Below, piece after piece: positions 1-9,193 of a stretch of DNA of 64,000 nucleotides. The DNA is from Pseudomonadota bacterium. GTDB lineage: Bacteria > Myxococcota_A > Polyangia > Polyangiales > Polyangiaceae. The stretch's first letter is position 1. Every line of letters begins with the position of its first letter. The notes under the pieces were generated by a model. The model did no database searches and had not been told where the DNA came from. It saw only the letters and a program-made list of their open reading frames with translations. The stretch spans positions 1 through 64,000 of the forward strand of contig JAFAER010000081.1 of the NCBI GenBank assembly GCA_023423895.1, read 5' to 3'. A program made the position numbers and the translations under genes.

Positions 1-375
1 GTCGTGGCCTGCTCCGAGAGCACGCCGCCGCCCGAGCCGCGACGGTCGCCCTCACCGCGCATCCCGAGCTGCGTCACGGATGCGGATTGCTCCGCTGGGG
101 AAGAATGTCGCGATGGCGTGTGCTGGCGTCCGGGGCTGGACGAGGTCGACGGGACGCCGCGCGCGGCTTGCCCCGAGGGCTGTCCGCCGAACGAAGTCTG
201 CGCGGACGGGATCTGCGTGGGGCAGATCACCGGCGATGGGGGCACTCTGGACGACGACGCCTGTGGCGGTTGCCCTGAAGGTTGGACGTGTGACGCGATC
301 CGCGGCGAGTGCCGCGCGCCGGGCGACGGTCCGACAGGCGAAGGCCGGCCCGACGATCGAGAGCCACCGCGCTGA
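1..375 (+). CDS. Cys-rich lipoprotein, 5' end outside window
   Basis: The reading frame is open from the first base of the window and ends at a TGA at 373-375. It begins V-V-A-C-S-E, which looks like the end of a lipobox, so the start codon and most of the signal peptide lie upstream and the mature protein probably starts at this Cys. The rest has three short Cys-rich units of the type C-x4-D-C-x3-E-E-C-x3-G-x-C, separated by Pro/Gly/Asp-rich linkers, as is common in myxobacterial secreted lipoproteins. No enzymatic motif is visible. It converges with the gene ending at 378, with only 2 bp between the stops. Function unknown. Confidence 0.6.
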   Translation, partial: VVACSESTPPPEPRRSPSPRIPSCVTDADCSAGEECRDGVCWRPGLDEVDGTPRAACPEGCPPNEVCADGICVGQITGDGGTLDDDACGGCPEGWTCDAIRGECRAPGDGPTGEGRPDDREPPR

Positions 376-377
376 CG

Positions 378-2492
378 TCAGCGTGCCGGCTCGAACGCGC
401 TTCCGCTCCAGGCGTACCGCACGTTCTTGACGTCTCCCCACGGCAGCAAGAGCGGCTCGACTGGCCCGGCGCCGGGCTTGTCCTGCGGCCACGGGTACGT
501 CTCGCGCGTCCAGCCCTTCGCAGCGCCGGGGCGGAGGTCGATTTCGAACCCCTTGCCGCCCTTCGCAGGGACGAACTGCACGAGACCCTGCACGCGCTTG
601 CCTGCCATCTCGCGTCCGGTCTCGACCGCGAACACCCGGCCGATGTTGCCGCCCTTCACCTGGTAGATGAAGAGGCCGTCGATGTCGATCGACTCGCCCG
701 ACGGGCCGTTGGCGTGGCGTGCGCCGCGCACGATGAGCTCCGCGGCCCCATCCGCGTTCAGATCGCGTGCGGTGAGCTCGGCGACGTCCTTGTCGTCGGC
801 GAACTGGGAGAGCGAGAGGCGCGCGTAGCCGGTGCCGCCCTTGAACGACGGGCCGAGCACGACGATGTCGCGTCCGAAGACGACGACCCGTTCGGGCTTC
901 GCGTCGCCGTCGACGTTCACCTCGAGATCGAACCGAGGCTTCGTCCCGGCCGCGACGCCTGCGTCGCGCATGTATGCCGCGAGCACTTGCTTGCCGAGGT
1001 CGGAGCCTCGCTGGACCGCTGGCGTCGGGACGTCGCGCGGAAGGGCATCTTGCTTGTCCGTCTTCGTCGCCAGCGTAGCCGGCGTCGGCGAGCCGGCTTG
1101 CGCGACCTCGCTCGCCTTCGTGAACTTGCCGCCTTCGAGCTTGAACGTCTTCGATCGGATCGTGCCCCACGGGAGCAGAAGGGGCTCGATGTCCCCCGCG
1201 ATCGTCTCCTGGAAGCTCTGGGCATCCCAGCCGACCGCGGGCTCGGTGCTCACCTCGATCTCCTTCGCCGAGATGCGCGCCGCGTTGGAGACGCGCCTCT
1301 TGCCGTCGCTCGAGGTGACCGCGATCTGGTGTGCGAACAGCGTCGTGGGCTCCTCGCCGCTCGGGATCGACCACACCTCGAGGATGTCGTGCGACGACGA
1401 GCCTTGAGTGACTCGTCGCCGGACCACGAGATCGTCCTTTCCGCGGCCCGTGACCGAGCTCGTCTCGACCGACACGATGTCGCCTGCGACCTCGCGCCAG
1501 AAGAACTGCTGCCCCTTGCGGTATCCGGGCCCGCAGATCGTGAAGAAGCGGCCGAACACGCTGATGCGCTCCTTGCGCTCGTCGCCAGCCACGTCGGCAT
1601 AGACGTCGATCTTCGGCTTCGTCCCCGAGAGTCCCTTCTGCTCGAGCAGACCTTCGAGGACCGCGTGCTCGGCAGGGATCGGGAGGGCAGGGAGATCGCC
1701 GGGCCGTTCGACGCTGCCGCCACCCGTCGCGAGCACGCCGGTGACGCTCGAGCCGTCTCCGTCGTGGTAGCGAAAGGCCGCGCGCATGCCCACGCGGGTC
1801 GACCGCGCTTCGGGGAACGAGCTCCACGGCACCGTCGCCTCGAGGGTGACGCCGCCTTTGACGTCGTTCTCCACCAGCTTCGCGCCGGTGACCTTCTGTC
1901 CGGCGTTCGGGCCGGACGTCCACTTCACAACACCGGGCGCGCTTCCGGGAGTGCCGGGCCAGAGGCCGATCTCGTATGCCTTGAGCGCACCGCGCCCGGC
2001 GGGGAACGCGATCGTCACGGTGACGTGATCGTCGTTGGCGCTGTGCTTGCTCGAGCGGGTGAGCTTCGGATCGGCGATCTCCGCGGCGATCCAGAGAGTC
2101 TCTTCGCTCGACTGAACGGCGACGTCGAGCGAGAGGCCGTTCGTCGTGCCTGTGATCGTCTCTCTCGCGGCCGAGCGGGCGTGCCATTCCTTCAGCATGC
2201 CGTCGAGCTTCGGGGGGCTCTTGCGCGACACCCCTTCGAGACGTAGCGGCCCCGCAAACGCGACCTCGGTCCCCGTGCTCTCCTCGCGGTTGCCCGCCCC
2301 GCCGAGCGCGGCGAGCCCGCCCTGCTCGGCCGCGAGCTCGCCGATCGACTCGTGCTTCTCCGAGCTCGCGTCGGTCTTCGGTGACTTCGCATCCGTCCCG
2401 GCGCCGCCCCCACAAGCGGCGATCGCGACGAGGAATGTCGAACGCGCGAGACGCACGAGGCGCAAGAGACGCAAGAGACGAGGACGGAGCAT
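378..2492 (-). CDS. Lipoprotein with CBM9-like domain and repeat (FG-GAP-like) region
   Basis: The ATG at 2490-2492 was chosen because it gives a compact signal peptide: an Arg/Leu-rich start, then STFLVAIAAC with a lipobox Cys. An ATG 30 bp upstream is also in frame. Residues from about 80 to 260 resemble a family 9 carbohydrate-binding-like domain (P-P-K-L-D-G-x-L-x-E-W, then 'ETLWIAAEIADPKL'), which in other proteins binds sugars at the cell surface. The remainder carries three similar blocks of about 130 residues (D-x-D-G-D-x-x-x-E-R-x-x-V-F-G-R), like FG-GAP/VCBS repeats with Asp-rich loops that may bind Ca2+. The product is about 704 aa. It follows the P-type ATPase gene on the same strand with a gap of about 65 bp, so co-transcription is possible. 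Probable outer-membrane or surface protein; exact role unknown. Confidence 0.65.
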   Translation of the reverse strand: MLRPRLLRLLRLVRLARSTFLVAIAACGGGAGTDAKSPKTDASSEKHESIGELAAEQGGLAALGGAGNREESTGTEVAFAGPLRLEGVSRKSPPKLDGMLKEWHARSAARETITGTTNGLSLDVAVQSSEETLWIAAEIADPKLTRSSKHSANDDHVTVTIAFPAGRGALKAYEIGLWPGTPGSAPGVVKWTSGPNAGQKVTGAKLVENDVKGGVTLEATVPWSSFPEARSTRVGMRAAFRYHDGDGSSVTGVLATGGGSVERPGDLPALPIPAEHAVLEGLLEQKGLSGTKPKIDVYADVAGDERKERISVFGRFFTICGPGYRKGQQFFWREVAGDIVSVETSSVTGRGKDDLVVRRRVTQGSSSHDILEVWSIPSGEEPTTLFAHQIAVTSSDGKRRVSNAARISAKEIEVSTEPAVGWDAQSFQETIAGDIEPLLLPWGTIRSKTFKLEGGKFTKASEVAQAGSPTPATLATKTDKQDALPRDVPTPAVQRGSDLGKQVLAAYMRDAGVAAGTKPRFDLEVNVDGDAKPERVVVFGRDIVVLGPSFKGGTGYARLSLSQFADDKDVAELTARDLNADGAAELIVRGARHANGPSGESIDIDGLFIYQVKGGNIGRVFAVETGREMAGKRVQGLVQFVPAKGGKGFEIDLRPGAAKGWTRETYPWPQDKPGAGPVEPLLLPWGDVKNVRYAWSGSAFEPAR

Positions 2493-2557
2493 CGAGCCGA
2501 AAATACCTGGCTCCGAGCCCACTCGAAAGCGTCATCGCCACGCCTCTGCGGCGGCGT

Positions 2558-5446
2558 TCACTCGGTGGGCGCGCGGCGGGACATCGGTCCGAGATCCTTG
2601 CCGACGACCCCGATGCGCTGAAGGGCCTTGAGGACCTCGAGGAACGGAATGATCAACGCCGAGAACCCGAGGAGGATGAGCCAGTCCGAGCCTTCGATGG
2701 CAAACGTCTGGAACACCCCGCGTAGCGACGGCACCAGGATCGCGACCAGATGAATCGCCGCACTGACGAGGACCGCGAGGAGGAGCGCAAGCGGCAAGAA
2801 TGGCCGCATCTTGAAGATGGACGCCGTGGGTGACCGGCAGTTGAGCGCGTGGAACAGCGGCGACAGCGCCAGCAGCGAGAACGCCATCGCGCGGGCGTAG
2901 GAGGGACGGTCGCCCGCTCCGATCGTCCACGGCCAGAGGTAGCAGAGGATGGCGAGCCCACCCATGACGAGCCCGACGAGGCCGATGCCGAGGTACTCGC
3001 GCGCGCCGAGCAGACCGCTCGTCGCCTTGCGCGGAGGCTCCATCATCTGCGTCGGGTCCGGGGGATCGACGCCCAGCGCGAGGGCAGGCAGCCCGTTCGT
3101 GACGAGGTTGATCCACAAGATCATGATCGGCCGGAGCCCGAGCATGTCCGGCATCACGCTCGCGACGAAGACGGTGACGATGAGCCCGGCGTTCGACGAG
3201 AGCAGGAAGAAGATGAACTTCTGGATGTTGCGCCAGATTGCGCGACCTTCGCGGACGGCGTCGACGATCGTGGCGAAGTTGTCGTCGGCGAGGATCATGT
3301 CCGCCGCTTCGCGCGCGACGTCCGTGCCCTCCTTGCCCATCGCGATACCGATGTGAGCTTCCTTCAGGGCAGGGGCGTCGTTGACCCCGTCGCCGGTCAT
3401 CGCGACGACGTGCCCGCGCGCCTTGAACGCCTTCACGATGCGGAGCTTCTGCTCCGCCGTGACGCGCGCGAAGACGCGGACGTGATCGATCCGCCGCTCG
3501 AGCGCCTCGTCCGAAAGTTTCTCCAGCTCCGCGCCCGTGAGCGCGAGTGCTCCTTCGTCCCAGAGGCCGAGCTCCTTGGCGATCGCCACCGCCGTGAGCT
3601 TGTGATCTCCGGTGATCATGACCGCGCGCACCTGCGCGTCGGCGCACGCCTGGACCGCCTCCTTCACGCCCTTGCGCGGAGGATCGATCATGCCGACGAG
3701 CCCGAGGAACGTGAGCCGCTGCTCGATGTGGGCGGCGTGGTGCTCCGCGCTCGACGCTCCCGCCGCGGGATCGGGCAGGCTCGCCGAAGCTGCCGAGGTC
3801 GCCGTCAGCTCGCGTCGTGCGACGGCAAGGACGCGGAGCGACGCCTGACTCATCTGCTCGGCTTCGGCGAGGATCGCGGCACGCTTCGCCTCGTCGAGGA
3901 GGTCGAGCCCGTCGCGGGTGAGCTGGTGGTCGCAGAGCGGGAGGAGCACGTCCGCGCTCCCCTTCGTGTGCGCGATCTCCTTGCCGGACTCGTCGAGCGC
4001 GACGACCGTCATCCGCTTGCGGTCGCTGTCGAACGGGATCTCCTTGAGCACCTGATGCGACGGCGCGACGGACTCCTTCGGAAGCCCGCCCTTTGCGGAG
4101 AGCGTGAGCAGCGCGCCTTCGGTCGGGTCGCCGACGACGCGCCACGAACCTTCCTTCCGATCGAGGCACGCCGTGTTCGCGAGCGTGATCGTCGCGAGCA
4201 GCTCCTTCAACGCCGGGCGCTCGCTGCAGTCGACGGGCTTGCCGTCCTTGTCGACGATCTCGCCAGCGGGGTCGTACCCGGTCCCCGTCACCGCGTACGA
4301 GGCCTCGCCCGCGTAGATCTCGCGCACGGTCATCTCGTTCTGAGTGAGCGTGCCGGTCTTGTCGGTGCAGATGACCGTGGCGGCGCCGAGCGTCTCGACG
4401 GCGGCGAGCTTCCGGACGATGGCGCCCTTCTTCGCCATGCGCTGCATCCCGAGCGCGAGCGTGATCGTCGTGATCGCGGGCAGTCCCTCGGGGATCGCGG
4501 CGACGGCGAGGCTGACGGCCGCGAGGAGCAGCTCCTGCCACGTGCTGTCGCCGCGGTAGAGCCCCCAGCCGAACATCACGACGCTGATCGCGACGCACGC
4601 GACGAGGATGCGCTTGCCGAAGTGGTCGAGCCGCTCCTCGAGCGGCGTCTTCTGCTCCGCCGACTGGGACAGCATCGTGGAGAGCTTGCCGAGCTCGGTG
4701 TCCTTGCCGGTCGCCACGACCAGCGCGCGCCCCTTGCCGCGCACGATCGACGTGCCGGTGAAGAGCATCGTCGCGCGGTCACCGATCGGCGCGTCGTCCG
4801 GGAGCTCGGCGCGAGCGTCCTTCGTGATCGGAAGCGATTCGCCGGTGAGCGCAGCCTCCTGCGTCGCGAGGTTGATCGTCTGGAGGAGCCGCGCATCGGC
4901 CGCCACCGCGTCTCCCGCTTCGATCTCGAGCAGGTCTCCGGGCACGACCTCGGCGGCTCGGATGACCTTCACGACGTCGTTGCGACGCACACGCGCGTTC
5001 GGCGTCTGCATCTTCTTCAGGGCGTCCAGCGCCTGCTCGGCGCGACGCTCCTGGTAGTAGCCGAGGAACGCATTGAGCACGACGATGAGCCCAATGGCGA
5101 TCGCATCGCCGAAGCGCGCGAGGAAGCTCTCGTCCGACTTTGCGCTCGCCCCGTTGATCGTCGCGATGACGGCGGCGACGAGGAGCGTGAGCACGATCGG
5201 ATTCGCGAACTGCGCCACCATGCGCTTGAACGCGCTCGGCGGAGGTGCGGCCGGCAGCTCGTTCGGACCGTGCTTGCTCAGCCGCTCGGCGGCCGCCTCG
5301 TCGCCGAGGCCACGGACCGGATCGGCCTCGAGGCGAGTGTAGAGGTCTTCGATCCGTTCGCTGTGATGAGCCGGGCTTCGGACGACGTCGCGGGTGGACG
5401 CGTCGCTCTCGACACGAGCTGAAGGGGGCGCAGCTTCCGTGCTCAC
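2558..5446 (-). CDS. P-type cation ATPase, Ca2+ (type IIA-like)
   Basis: This is a full-length P-type ATPase of about 962 aa. With the GTG at 5444-5446 as start, the actuator motif TGES is at 201-204, the membrane ion-site motif PEGLP at 319-323 and the phosphorylated Asp at D362 in DKTGT; TGDGVND follows in the P domain. The C-terminal helices contain NLVTNGLPALALGVDPPDP. The PEGL plus NLVTNGLPA combination is typical of SERCA/PMR1-like Ca2+ (or Mn2+) pumps rather than heavy-metal pumps. An ATG 102 bp upstream is in frame, but the extra 34 residues look non-coding and overlap a hairpin. It would export or sequester a divalent cation at ATP expense in the inner membrane. The substrate is inferred from motifs only. 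Confidence 0.9.
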   Translation of the reverse strand: MSTEAAPPSARVESDASTRDVVRSPAHHSERIEDLYTRLEADPVRGLGDEAAAERLSKHGPNELPAAPPPSAFKRMVAQFANPIVLTLLVAAVIATINGASAKSDESFLARFGDAIAIGLIVVLNAFLGYYQERRAEQALDALKKMQTPNARVRRNDVVKVIRAAEVVPGDLLEIEAGDAVAADARLLQTINLATQEAALTGESLPITKDARAELPDDAPIGDRATMLFTGTSIVRGKGRALVVATGKDTELGKLSTMLSQSAEQKTPLEERLDHFGKRILVACVAISVVMFGWGLYRGDSTWQELLLAAVSLAVAAIPEGLPAITTITLALGMQRMAKKGAIVRKLAAVETLGAATVICTDKTGTLTQNEMTVREIYAGEASYAVTGTGYDPAGEIVDKDGKPVDCSERPALKELLATITLANTACLDRKEGSWRVVGDPTEGALLTLSAKGGLPKESVAPSHQVLKEIPFDSDRKRMTVVALDESGKEIAHTKGSADVLLPLCDHQLTRDGLDLLDEAKRAAILAEAEQMSQASLRVLAVARRELTATSAASASLPDPAAGASSAEHHAAHIEQRLTFLGLVGMIDPPRKGVKEAVQACADAQVRAVMITGDHKLTAVAIAKELGLWDEGALALTGAELEKLSDEALERRIDHVRVFARVTAEQKLRIVKAFKARGHVVAMTGDGVNDAPALKEAHIGIAMGKEGTDVAREAADMILADDNFATIVDAVREGRAIWRNIQKFIFFLLSSNAGLIVTVFVASVMPDMLGLRPIMILWINLVTNGLPALALGVDPPDPTQMMEPPRKATSGLLGAREYLGIGLVGLVMGGLAILCYLWPWTIGAGDRPSYARAMAFSLLALSPLFHALNCRSPTASIFKMRPFLPLALLLAVLVSAAIHLVAILVPSLRGVFQTFAIEGSDWLILLGFSALIIPFLEVLKALQRIGVVGKDLGPMSRRAPTE

Positions 5447-5520
5447 TCGCGACGCGAGCTTACTACGCCGCGCGATTCCGGGGCGAGATACGCTCGCGAA
5501 CGAGAAAGCCCCATGTTTTC

Positions 5521-5559
5521 GCTGCACGCCCGTGCGGAAAAGATGCACGGGCGTGCAGC
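5521..5559. terminator. 15-bp perfect inverted repeat, possible terminator
   Basis: The arms 5521-5535 and 5545-5559 are perfectly complementary (15 bp, G+C rich) around a 9-nt loop. The repeat lies between the stop of the PspA-like gene (5576) and the start of the ATPase gene, both on the minus strand. It has no clear U-tract in either direction, so it may be a factor-independent terminator of low quality, a transcript stabiliser or an operator. Confidence 0.5.
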
Positions 5560-5575
5560 CGTTAGGCCGCGTCGC

Positions 5576-6409
5576 TCAGCGGCCAGCCTTGCGCTGCTCC
5601 TGCTGTGCCTGCTCCGCCTCGAGCTCCTCGAGGGCGGCGGCGAGCTCGTCTTGCTCGGTGCGGGAGGCCGGCGCCGTGGGCACCGCCTCGACACGCTTCG
5701 GGACCTCCGCACGGACCGGAGGCGCCTCCTCGGGAGGCAGCATGCCCATCTTGCGCTTGAGCGCGAGGAGGTCGTCCTCCGCGCCCGCCGTGCGCTCGAG
5801 CGAGGAGAACTTCGAGGCGAGGATGTCGCCCGTGTACTCCTCCTGGATCTCGCCGGCGGCTTCGGCCTCGGCCTCCATCTGATCGATCTTGCCGGCCATG
5901 CGCTCGAAGGTCTCGAAGGCGCTCTGGTCGCGGAGACCGTGCATCGTCTCCTGGATGGCCTTCTGCGCCTCCGCGCGCTTCTTCCGGGCGATGAGGACGT
6001 TCTTCTTCCTCTTCGCTTCCTCGATCTTGTCGTTCAGCATCCGAAGCGCCTTCTTCAGCTGATCGACGGCGTTCTTCTGCTTGGTCCACTGCTCCTTGAA
6101 GGTCTCGGCGAGCTGGTCGTGCTCCTTCTTGCGAGCCAGCGCCTCCTTCGCGAGCTCCTCGTTGCCCGCTCGGAGGGCCATCATCGCGCGCCGCTCCCAC
6201 TCGGCGGCGTGCGCCATCTCCTGCTCGAACTGCTTGGCGAGGCGCTTCTCGTCCGCGATCGAAGCAGCTACCTGCTTCTTCGCCTCGACGAGCTGGTTGT
6301 TCATGTCGAGAACGACCTGATTCAGCATCTTCTCCGGGTCTTCGGACTTGCTGATGAGGTCGTTGAGGTTCGACTTGATGAGCTGCGCGAGCCTGCTGAA
6401 GATGCCCAT
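5576..6409 (-). CDS. pspA: PspA/IM30 family membrane-stress protein
   Basis: The 277-aa product starts MGIFSRLAQLIKSNLNDLI, the amphipathic N-terminal helix and family signature of PspA/Vipp1/IM30. A long, almost unbroken coiled coil follows up to about residue 215 (Lys/Glu/Ala-rich heptads) and then a Pro/Glu-rich tail. Family members assemble on the inner face of the cytoplasmic membrane and maintain it under stress. The gene follows the 142-aa YbjN/CesT-like gene with a 2-bp gap, so the two are surely co-transcribed. PspF, PspB and PspC were not seen nearby, so regulation differs from the enterobacterial phage-shock operon. The C-terminal extension of about 55 residues is longer than in E. 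coli PspA. Confidence 0.88.
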   Translation of the reverse strand: MGIFSRLAQLIKSNLNDLISKSEDPEKMLNQVVLDMNNQLVEAKKQVAASIADEKRLAKQFEQEMAHAAEWERRAMMALRAGNEELAKEALARKKEHDQLAETFKEQWTKQKNAVDQLKKALRMLNDKIEEAKRKKNVLIARKKRAEAQKAIQETMHGLRDQSAFETFERMAGKIDQMEAEAEAAGEIQEEYTGDILASKFSSLERTAGAEDDLLALKRKMGMLPPEEAPPVRAEVPKRVEAVPTAPASRTEQDELAAALEELEAEQAQQEQRKAGR

Positions 6410-6411
6410 GT

Positions 6412-6840
6412 TCAGGCGTTCCCTTTCGTGCTCGGTCGGACGGACGCGGCCTTCGACAGCTCGGCGAGCGACGGCACCTGCTGCGCGAGGGTGACGTCGA
6501 TCTCGTCGAGCGTCGCCTCGAGCTCGTTGTAGTCGAGGTTTTCGAGCTCGAGCGCCGCGACGAGGACGATGCGCGAGTCCTCGAGACCGAAGCTCGTGTG
6601 GACGAGTGACTTGGCGTTCAACGTGAGGAGCTTCTTGAAGAGCTCGCCGTTCGCGGAGTCCGAACCCTCGACGTCACCGACATGGACCCGGAGCACGACC
6701 AGCGGAGGATCGACCCGCAACGCGGTGGGCGGCATGTTTGTTCCGCCGTGCACGAGGAACGTTCCAGGTTGATCGTCCACCGGTGAGTACCGGCGGTTCA
6801 TCTTGCCGAGGTAGGCCTCGACGTCGTTCGCGCTTCGCAT
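6412..6840 (-). CDS. YbjN/CesT-like small protein, PspA partner
   Basis: The 142-aa soluble protein has no signal peptide or membrane segment. The order of segments (N-terminal helix, 'Y-S-P-V-D-D-Q-P-G-T-F', beta strands 'PLVVLRVHVGD', then 'KLLTLNAKSLVHTSFGLED' and 'DYNELEATLDEID') resembles the YbjN / type-III-chaperone-like (CesT) fold, where the L-x-x-N-x-x-x-x-H-x-x-F/Y-G stretch is typical. It is the first gene of a two-gene unit with the PspA homologue. A chaperone or adaptor role for PspA is plausible from context but not shown by sequence. Confidence 0.65.
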   Translation of the reverse strand: MRSANDVEAYLGKMNRRYSPVDDQPGTFLVHGGTNMPPTALRVDPPLVVLRVHVGDVEGSDSANGELFKKLLTLNAKSLVHTSFGLEDSRIVLVAALELENLDYNELEATLDEIDVTLAQQVPSLAELSKAASVRPSTKGNA

Positions 6841-7210
6841 GGTGGTCGTCCGAATTCTCCTGTCAGACCTGTCAGAACGGCTTGCGTGGAGCGGCTTGCG
6901 TGGATGGGGATCGGGGGATCGAGAGAGCCATCGCTGCTCGACCGTGCGTCCATCCTAACCACGTGATCGCAGTCGCCCACCCGTCGTCGGTTCTGTTCCG
7001 CCATCGAGGCTAGAGGGCCTCTTGCCGGCCTTCAACCCGCCTCGACGGCCTCCCTCCTTCCCGCGCACGCGCGGGAACGAGGCTGCGGAAGTCTTGCCGG
7101 GGACGGGCGCCGCCACGGCCCGGGCGGGCGGCGCGCTCGAGCCGGCTCATCCCGCATTCACGTTGCGAAAGGAGCTACCCAGCAGCATCTCCGTGCTACG
7201 CTCCGGCGGG
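6841..7210. other. Divergent intergenic region with two short tandem repeats
   Basis: These 370 bp separate the minus-strand YbjN/PspA unit from the plus-strand kinase. Next to the YbjN start there are two direct repeats: CTGTCAGA at 6860-6867 and 6869-6876 (9-bp period), then (A/G)CGGCTTGCGTGGA at 6877-6890 and 6891-6904 (14-bp period). They may be regulator binding sites. An upstream in-frame TTG at 7022 could extend the kinase by 63 residues, but that stretch is Pro/Arg-rich without recognisable features. No RNA gene or other ORF was recognised. Confidence 0.45.
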
Positions 7211-8251
7211 ATGGCAGCTGAGCCTGGCCTCGCGCCGGGATCGATAATCGGCGGAATTTACAAGATTCGTCGGCTGATCGGTCAGGGGGGGATGGGTGAG
7301 GTGTACGCTGCGGAGGCCCGCAGCGGAGAGAAAGTCGCGCTCAAGGTTCTGCACGAGCGCGCGGCCCAGGACCCCGATCTCGTCGCTCGCTTCAACCGCG
7401 AGGCCGACATCGCGAAGAAGATCGCGTCGCCCTACGTCGCGGCGATCCTCGGCTCCGGCAAGGAGAAGGACGGCCGGCTGTGGATCGCGTTCGAACGGCT
7501 CGTGGGCGAAGGCCTCGACGAACGTCTCCGTCGCGAGCAGTACCTGTCCTTCGCCGAGGTCGCGCCGATCGTCGAGGACTCGCTCCAGGGCCTCAACGCG
7601 GCCCACCAGGCGCACGTCGTCCACCGCGACATCAAGCCTGCAAACCTGTTCATCGAAAAGCGGAAGCTCACGCCGCAGGAGATCCAGGCGGGCGACGCCG
7701 AGGAGCGGACGCGCATCCTCGACTTCGGCGTCTCGAAGATGAAGTCGACTGCCGCGCGCCGCAGCGAGCCGTCGCTCACGGCCTTCGACGCGACGCTCGG
7801 GAGCTTCGCGTACATGGCGCCGGAGCAGGTCCGCGGCTCCGCACGCGTCGACGAGCGTGCCGACCTCTATGCGCTCGGGGCCGTCGCGTTCCGTGCGCTC
7901 ACGGGACGCTTGCCGTTCGAAGGGTCGAACGCGCTGACGCTGATCGCGCTCAAGCTCGATCGCGATCCGCCGACGCTCGCGCAGACCACCGGCGACACCT
8001 GGCCTGCCGCCATCGAGCGCTATCTCGCCAAGATCATGGCGCGCGAGCGCGAACGTCGCTTCGGCAGCGCGATGGAAGCGCTCGACGGTTGGCGTAAGGT
8101 GTGTCGGGTGATGGGGAACTCGCGCAAGCAGCGCCCCGCTCCCGCGCCCCCGCCGTCCTCCTTTTCGCTCCGCGACGACCGGACCGAGGTGACGGCGGCG
8201 ACGTACACGGACGCGGGCGCGCTCGGCAGCCCGCCGACGCGGCGACGGTAG
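7211..8251 (+). CDS. Ser/Thr protein kinase (Hanks type), soluble
   Basis: The 346-aa product is almost only a kinase domain: glycine loop GQGGMGEVY at 24-32, catalytic Lys at 45 (VALKVL), HRDIKPAN with the catalytic Asp at 140, DFG at 171-173, and the APE-equivalent in YMAPEQVRG. A short Pro/Ser-rich tail follows; no transmembrane helix or sensor domain is visible, unlike many bacterial Hanks kinases. The ATG at 7211 was chosen because it lies just before the kinase fold. The activation segment carries an Arg/Ser-rich stretch after DFG. It stands alone between a divergent neighbour and a convergent lipoprotein gene, so its substrate cannot be inferred. Confidence 0.85.
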   Translation: MAAEPGLAPGSIIGGIYKIRRLIGQGGMGEVYAAEARSGEKVALKVLHERAAQDPDLVARFNREADIAKKIASPYVAAILGSGKEKDGRLWIAFERLVGEGLDERLRREQYLSFAEVAPIVEDSLQGLNAAHQAHVVHRDIKPANLFIEKRKLTPQEIQAGDAEERTRILDFGVSKMKSTAARRSEPSLTAFDATLGSFAYMAPEQVRGSARVDERADLYALGAVAFRALTGRLPFEGSNALTLIALKLDRDPPTLAQTTGDTWPAAIERYLAKIMARERERRFGSAMEALDGWRKVCRVMGNSRKQRPAPAPPPSSFSLRDDRTEVTAATYTDAGALGSPPTRRR

Positions 8252-8302
8252 CTCGGGTTTCGCGGAGCGGACGGAGGGGGAGCCTCCCTCGCTCCCTCCC
8301 TC

Positions 8303-9034
8303 CTACGGCACGCAGACCTCGCTCTGCGGGGCCAGCGCCTCACACTTCTCCGCGTCCATCGTCGCCTGGCGCAGCCAGTACAGCCTGCAGTTCAGCGAGT
8401 CGCCATACTCGGGGCCGGTCGGCCCTTCGCCGCCGCTGTCGCTTCCGGCATCCAGGTACGAGAAGCCGGCGCACGCGGAAGCGCACTCGGGCTGGTTCCG
8501 ATAGGCCACCGTCCCGCCGTCGGGGGAACAGGCGGAGAGCACGACGCCGCAGAACGCCGTGCAGCGATCGCCACACACGTTTCCGCCGAACGGGCCCGCT
8601 GCGAGGCAATAGCTGTCCGGGCTCGTTCGCGCTGGGGCGTCGGCCCAGTACTGGCGGCAGGCCACCGAAGCCGCTTCGTTCTCGTCCGCCTCGCGCGTGG
8701 GCTGCTCGAGAGGGAGGTGCGCGCAGAACGCGAGGCACTCTTCGGTGGAGCCGTATTGCGCGTGGCTCCCGGTGCAGTTCTCCATCACGAGACCGCAGTA
8801 CTTGTCGCAGCTCGGAAGCGGCCCGGTTCCGGCGTCGAGCGGGGCGCCCGCCTCGGTCGGGTCGACGGGGGCCGCGTCGCGCCGGACGGTGCCCGCGTCC
8901 GAGGCCCTGGAGGCCGTGTCGAGGTCCGCGCTGCTGCACCCGAGCGCCCAGGACATGGCGCAGAGGCCGGAGCCACCAGCGAGGAACATGACGGTGAGAG
9001 ATGCGCGACGAAGGGAAGACAAGAAGCGGGACAT
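8303..9034 (-). CDS. Cys-rich secreted lipoprotein
   Basis: With ATG 9032-9034 the protein is 243 aa. It opens with an Arg-containing signal sequence and a hydrophobic run ending in SWALGCSS, a lipobox-like site. The mature part is an Ala/Asp-rich linker followed by about 170 residues with evenly spaced Cys (about 14), for example CDKYCGLVMENC, CLAFC, CGDRCTAFC and CASACAGF. The repeated C-x3-C spacing suggests disulphide-bonded helical hairpins, a pattern common in myxobacterial and deltaproteobacterial surface lipoproteins of unknown function. It converges with the kinase gene ending at 8251. Confidence 0.65.
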   Translation of the reverse strand: MSRFLSSLRRASLTVMFLAGGSGLCAMSWALGCSSADLDTASRASDAGTVRRDAAPVDPTEAGAPLDAGTGPLPSCDKYCGLVMENCTGSHAQYGSTEECLAFCAHLPLEQPTREADENEAASVACRQYWADAPARTSPDSYCLAAGPFGGNVCGDRCTAFCGVVLSACSPDGGTVAYRNQPECASACAGFSYLDAGSDSGGEGPTGPEYGDSLNCRLYWLRQATMDAEKCEALAPQSEVCVP

Positions 9035-9193
9035 CGGAAGCGCCCGGTATGAGGGACGAAGATGCTCCTCGAACCGTAGCGGCTCCGGACCGGCGAGGCC
9101 ACGGGGAAGACCGAGCAATGCGCGTTTGCGGGCTGGACTTGACGCTTCGCAGCGTGGTTCTTCGTGGCGCTTTCTCCCGTCTCTTTCGGCGAA

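Noticed and set aside
2849..5422. Long plus-strand open frame of about 850 codons opposite the P-type ATPase
   Set aside because: Shadow frame: composition is Arg/Asp-rich and no family motif is present, whereas the minus strand carries a complete set of P-type ATPase motifs.
7022..7210. N-terminal extension of the first kinase from a TTG
   Set aside because: The 63 residues are Pro/Arg-rich without conservation and would place the start far from the kinase fold; the ATG at 7211 fits better.
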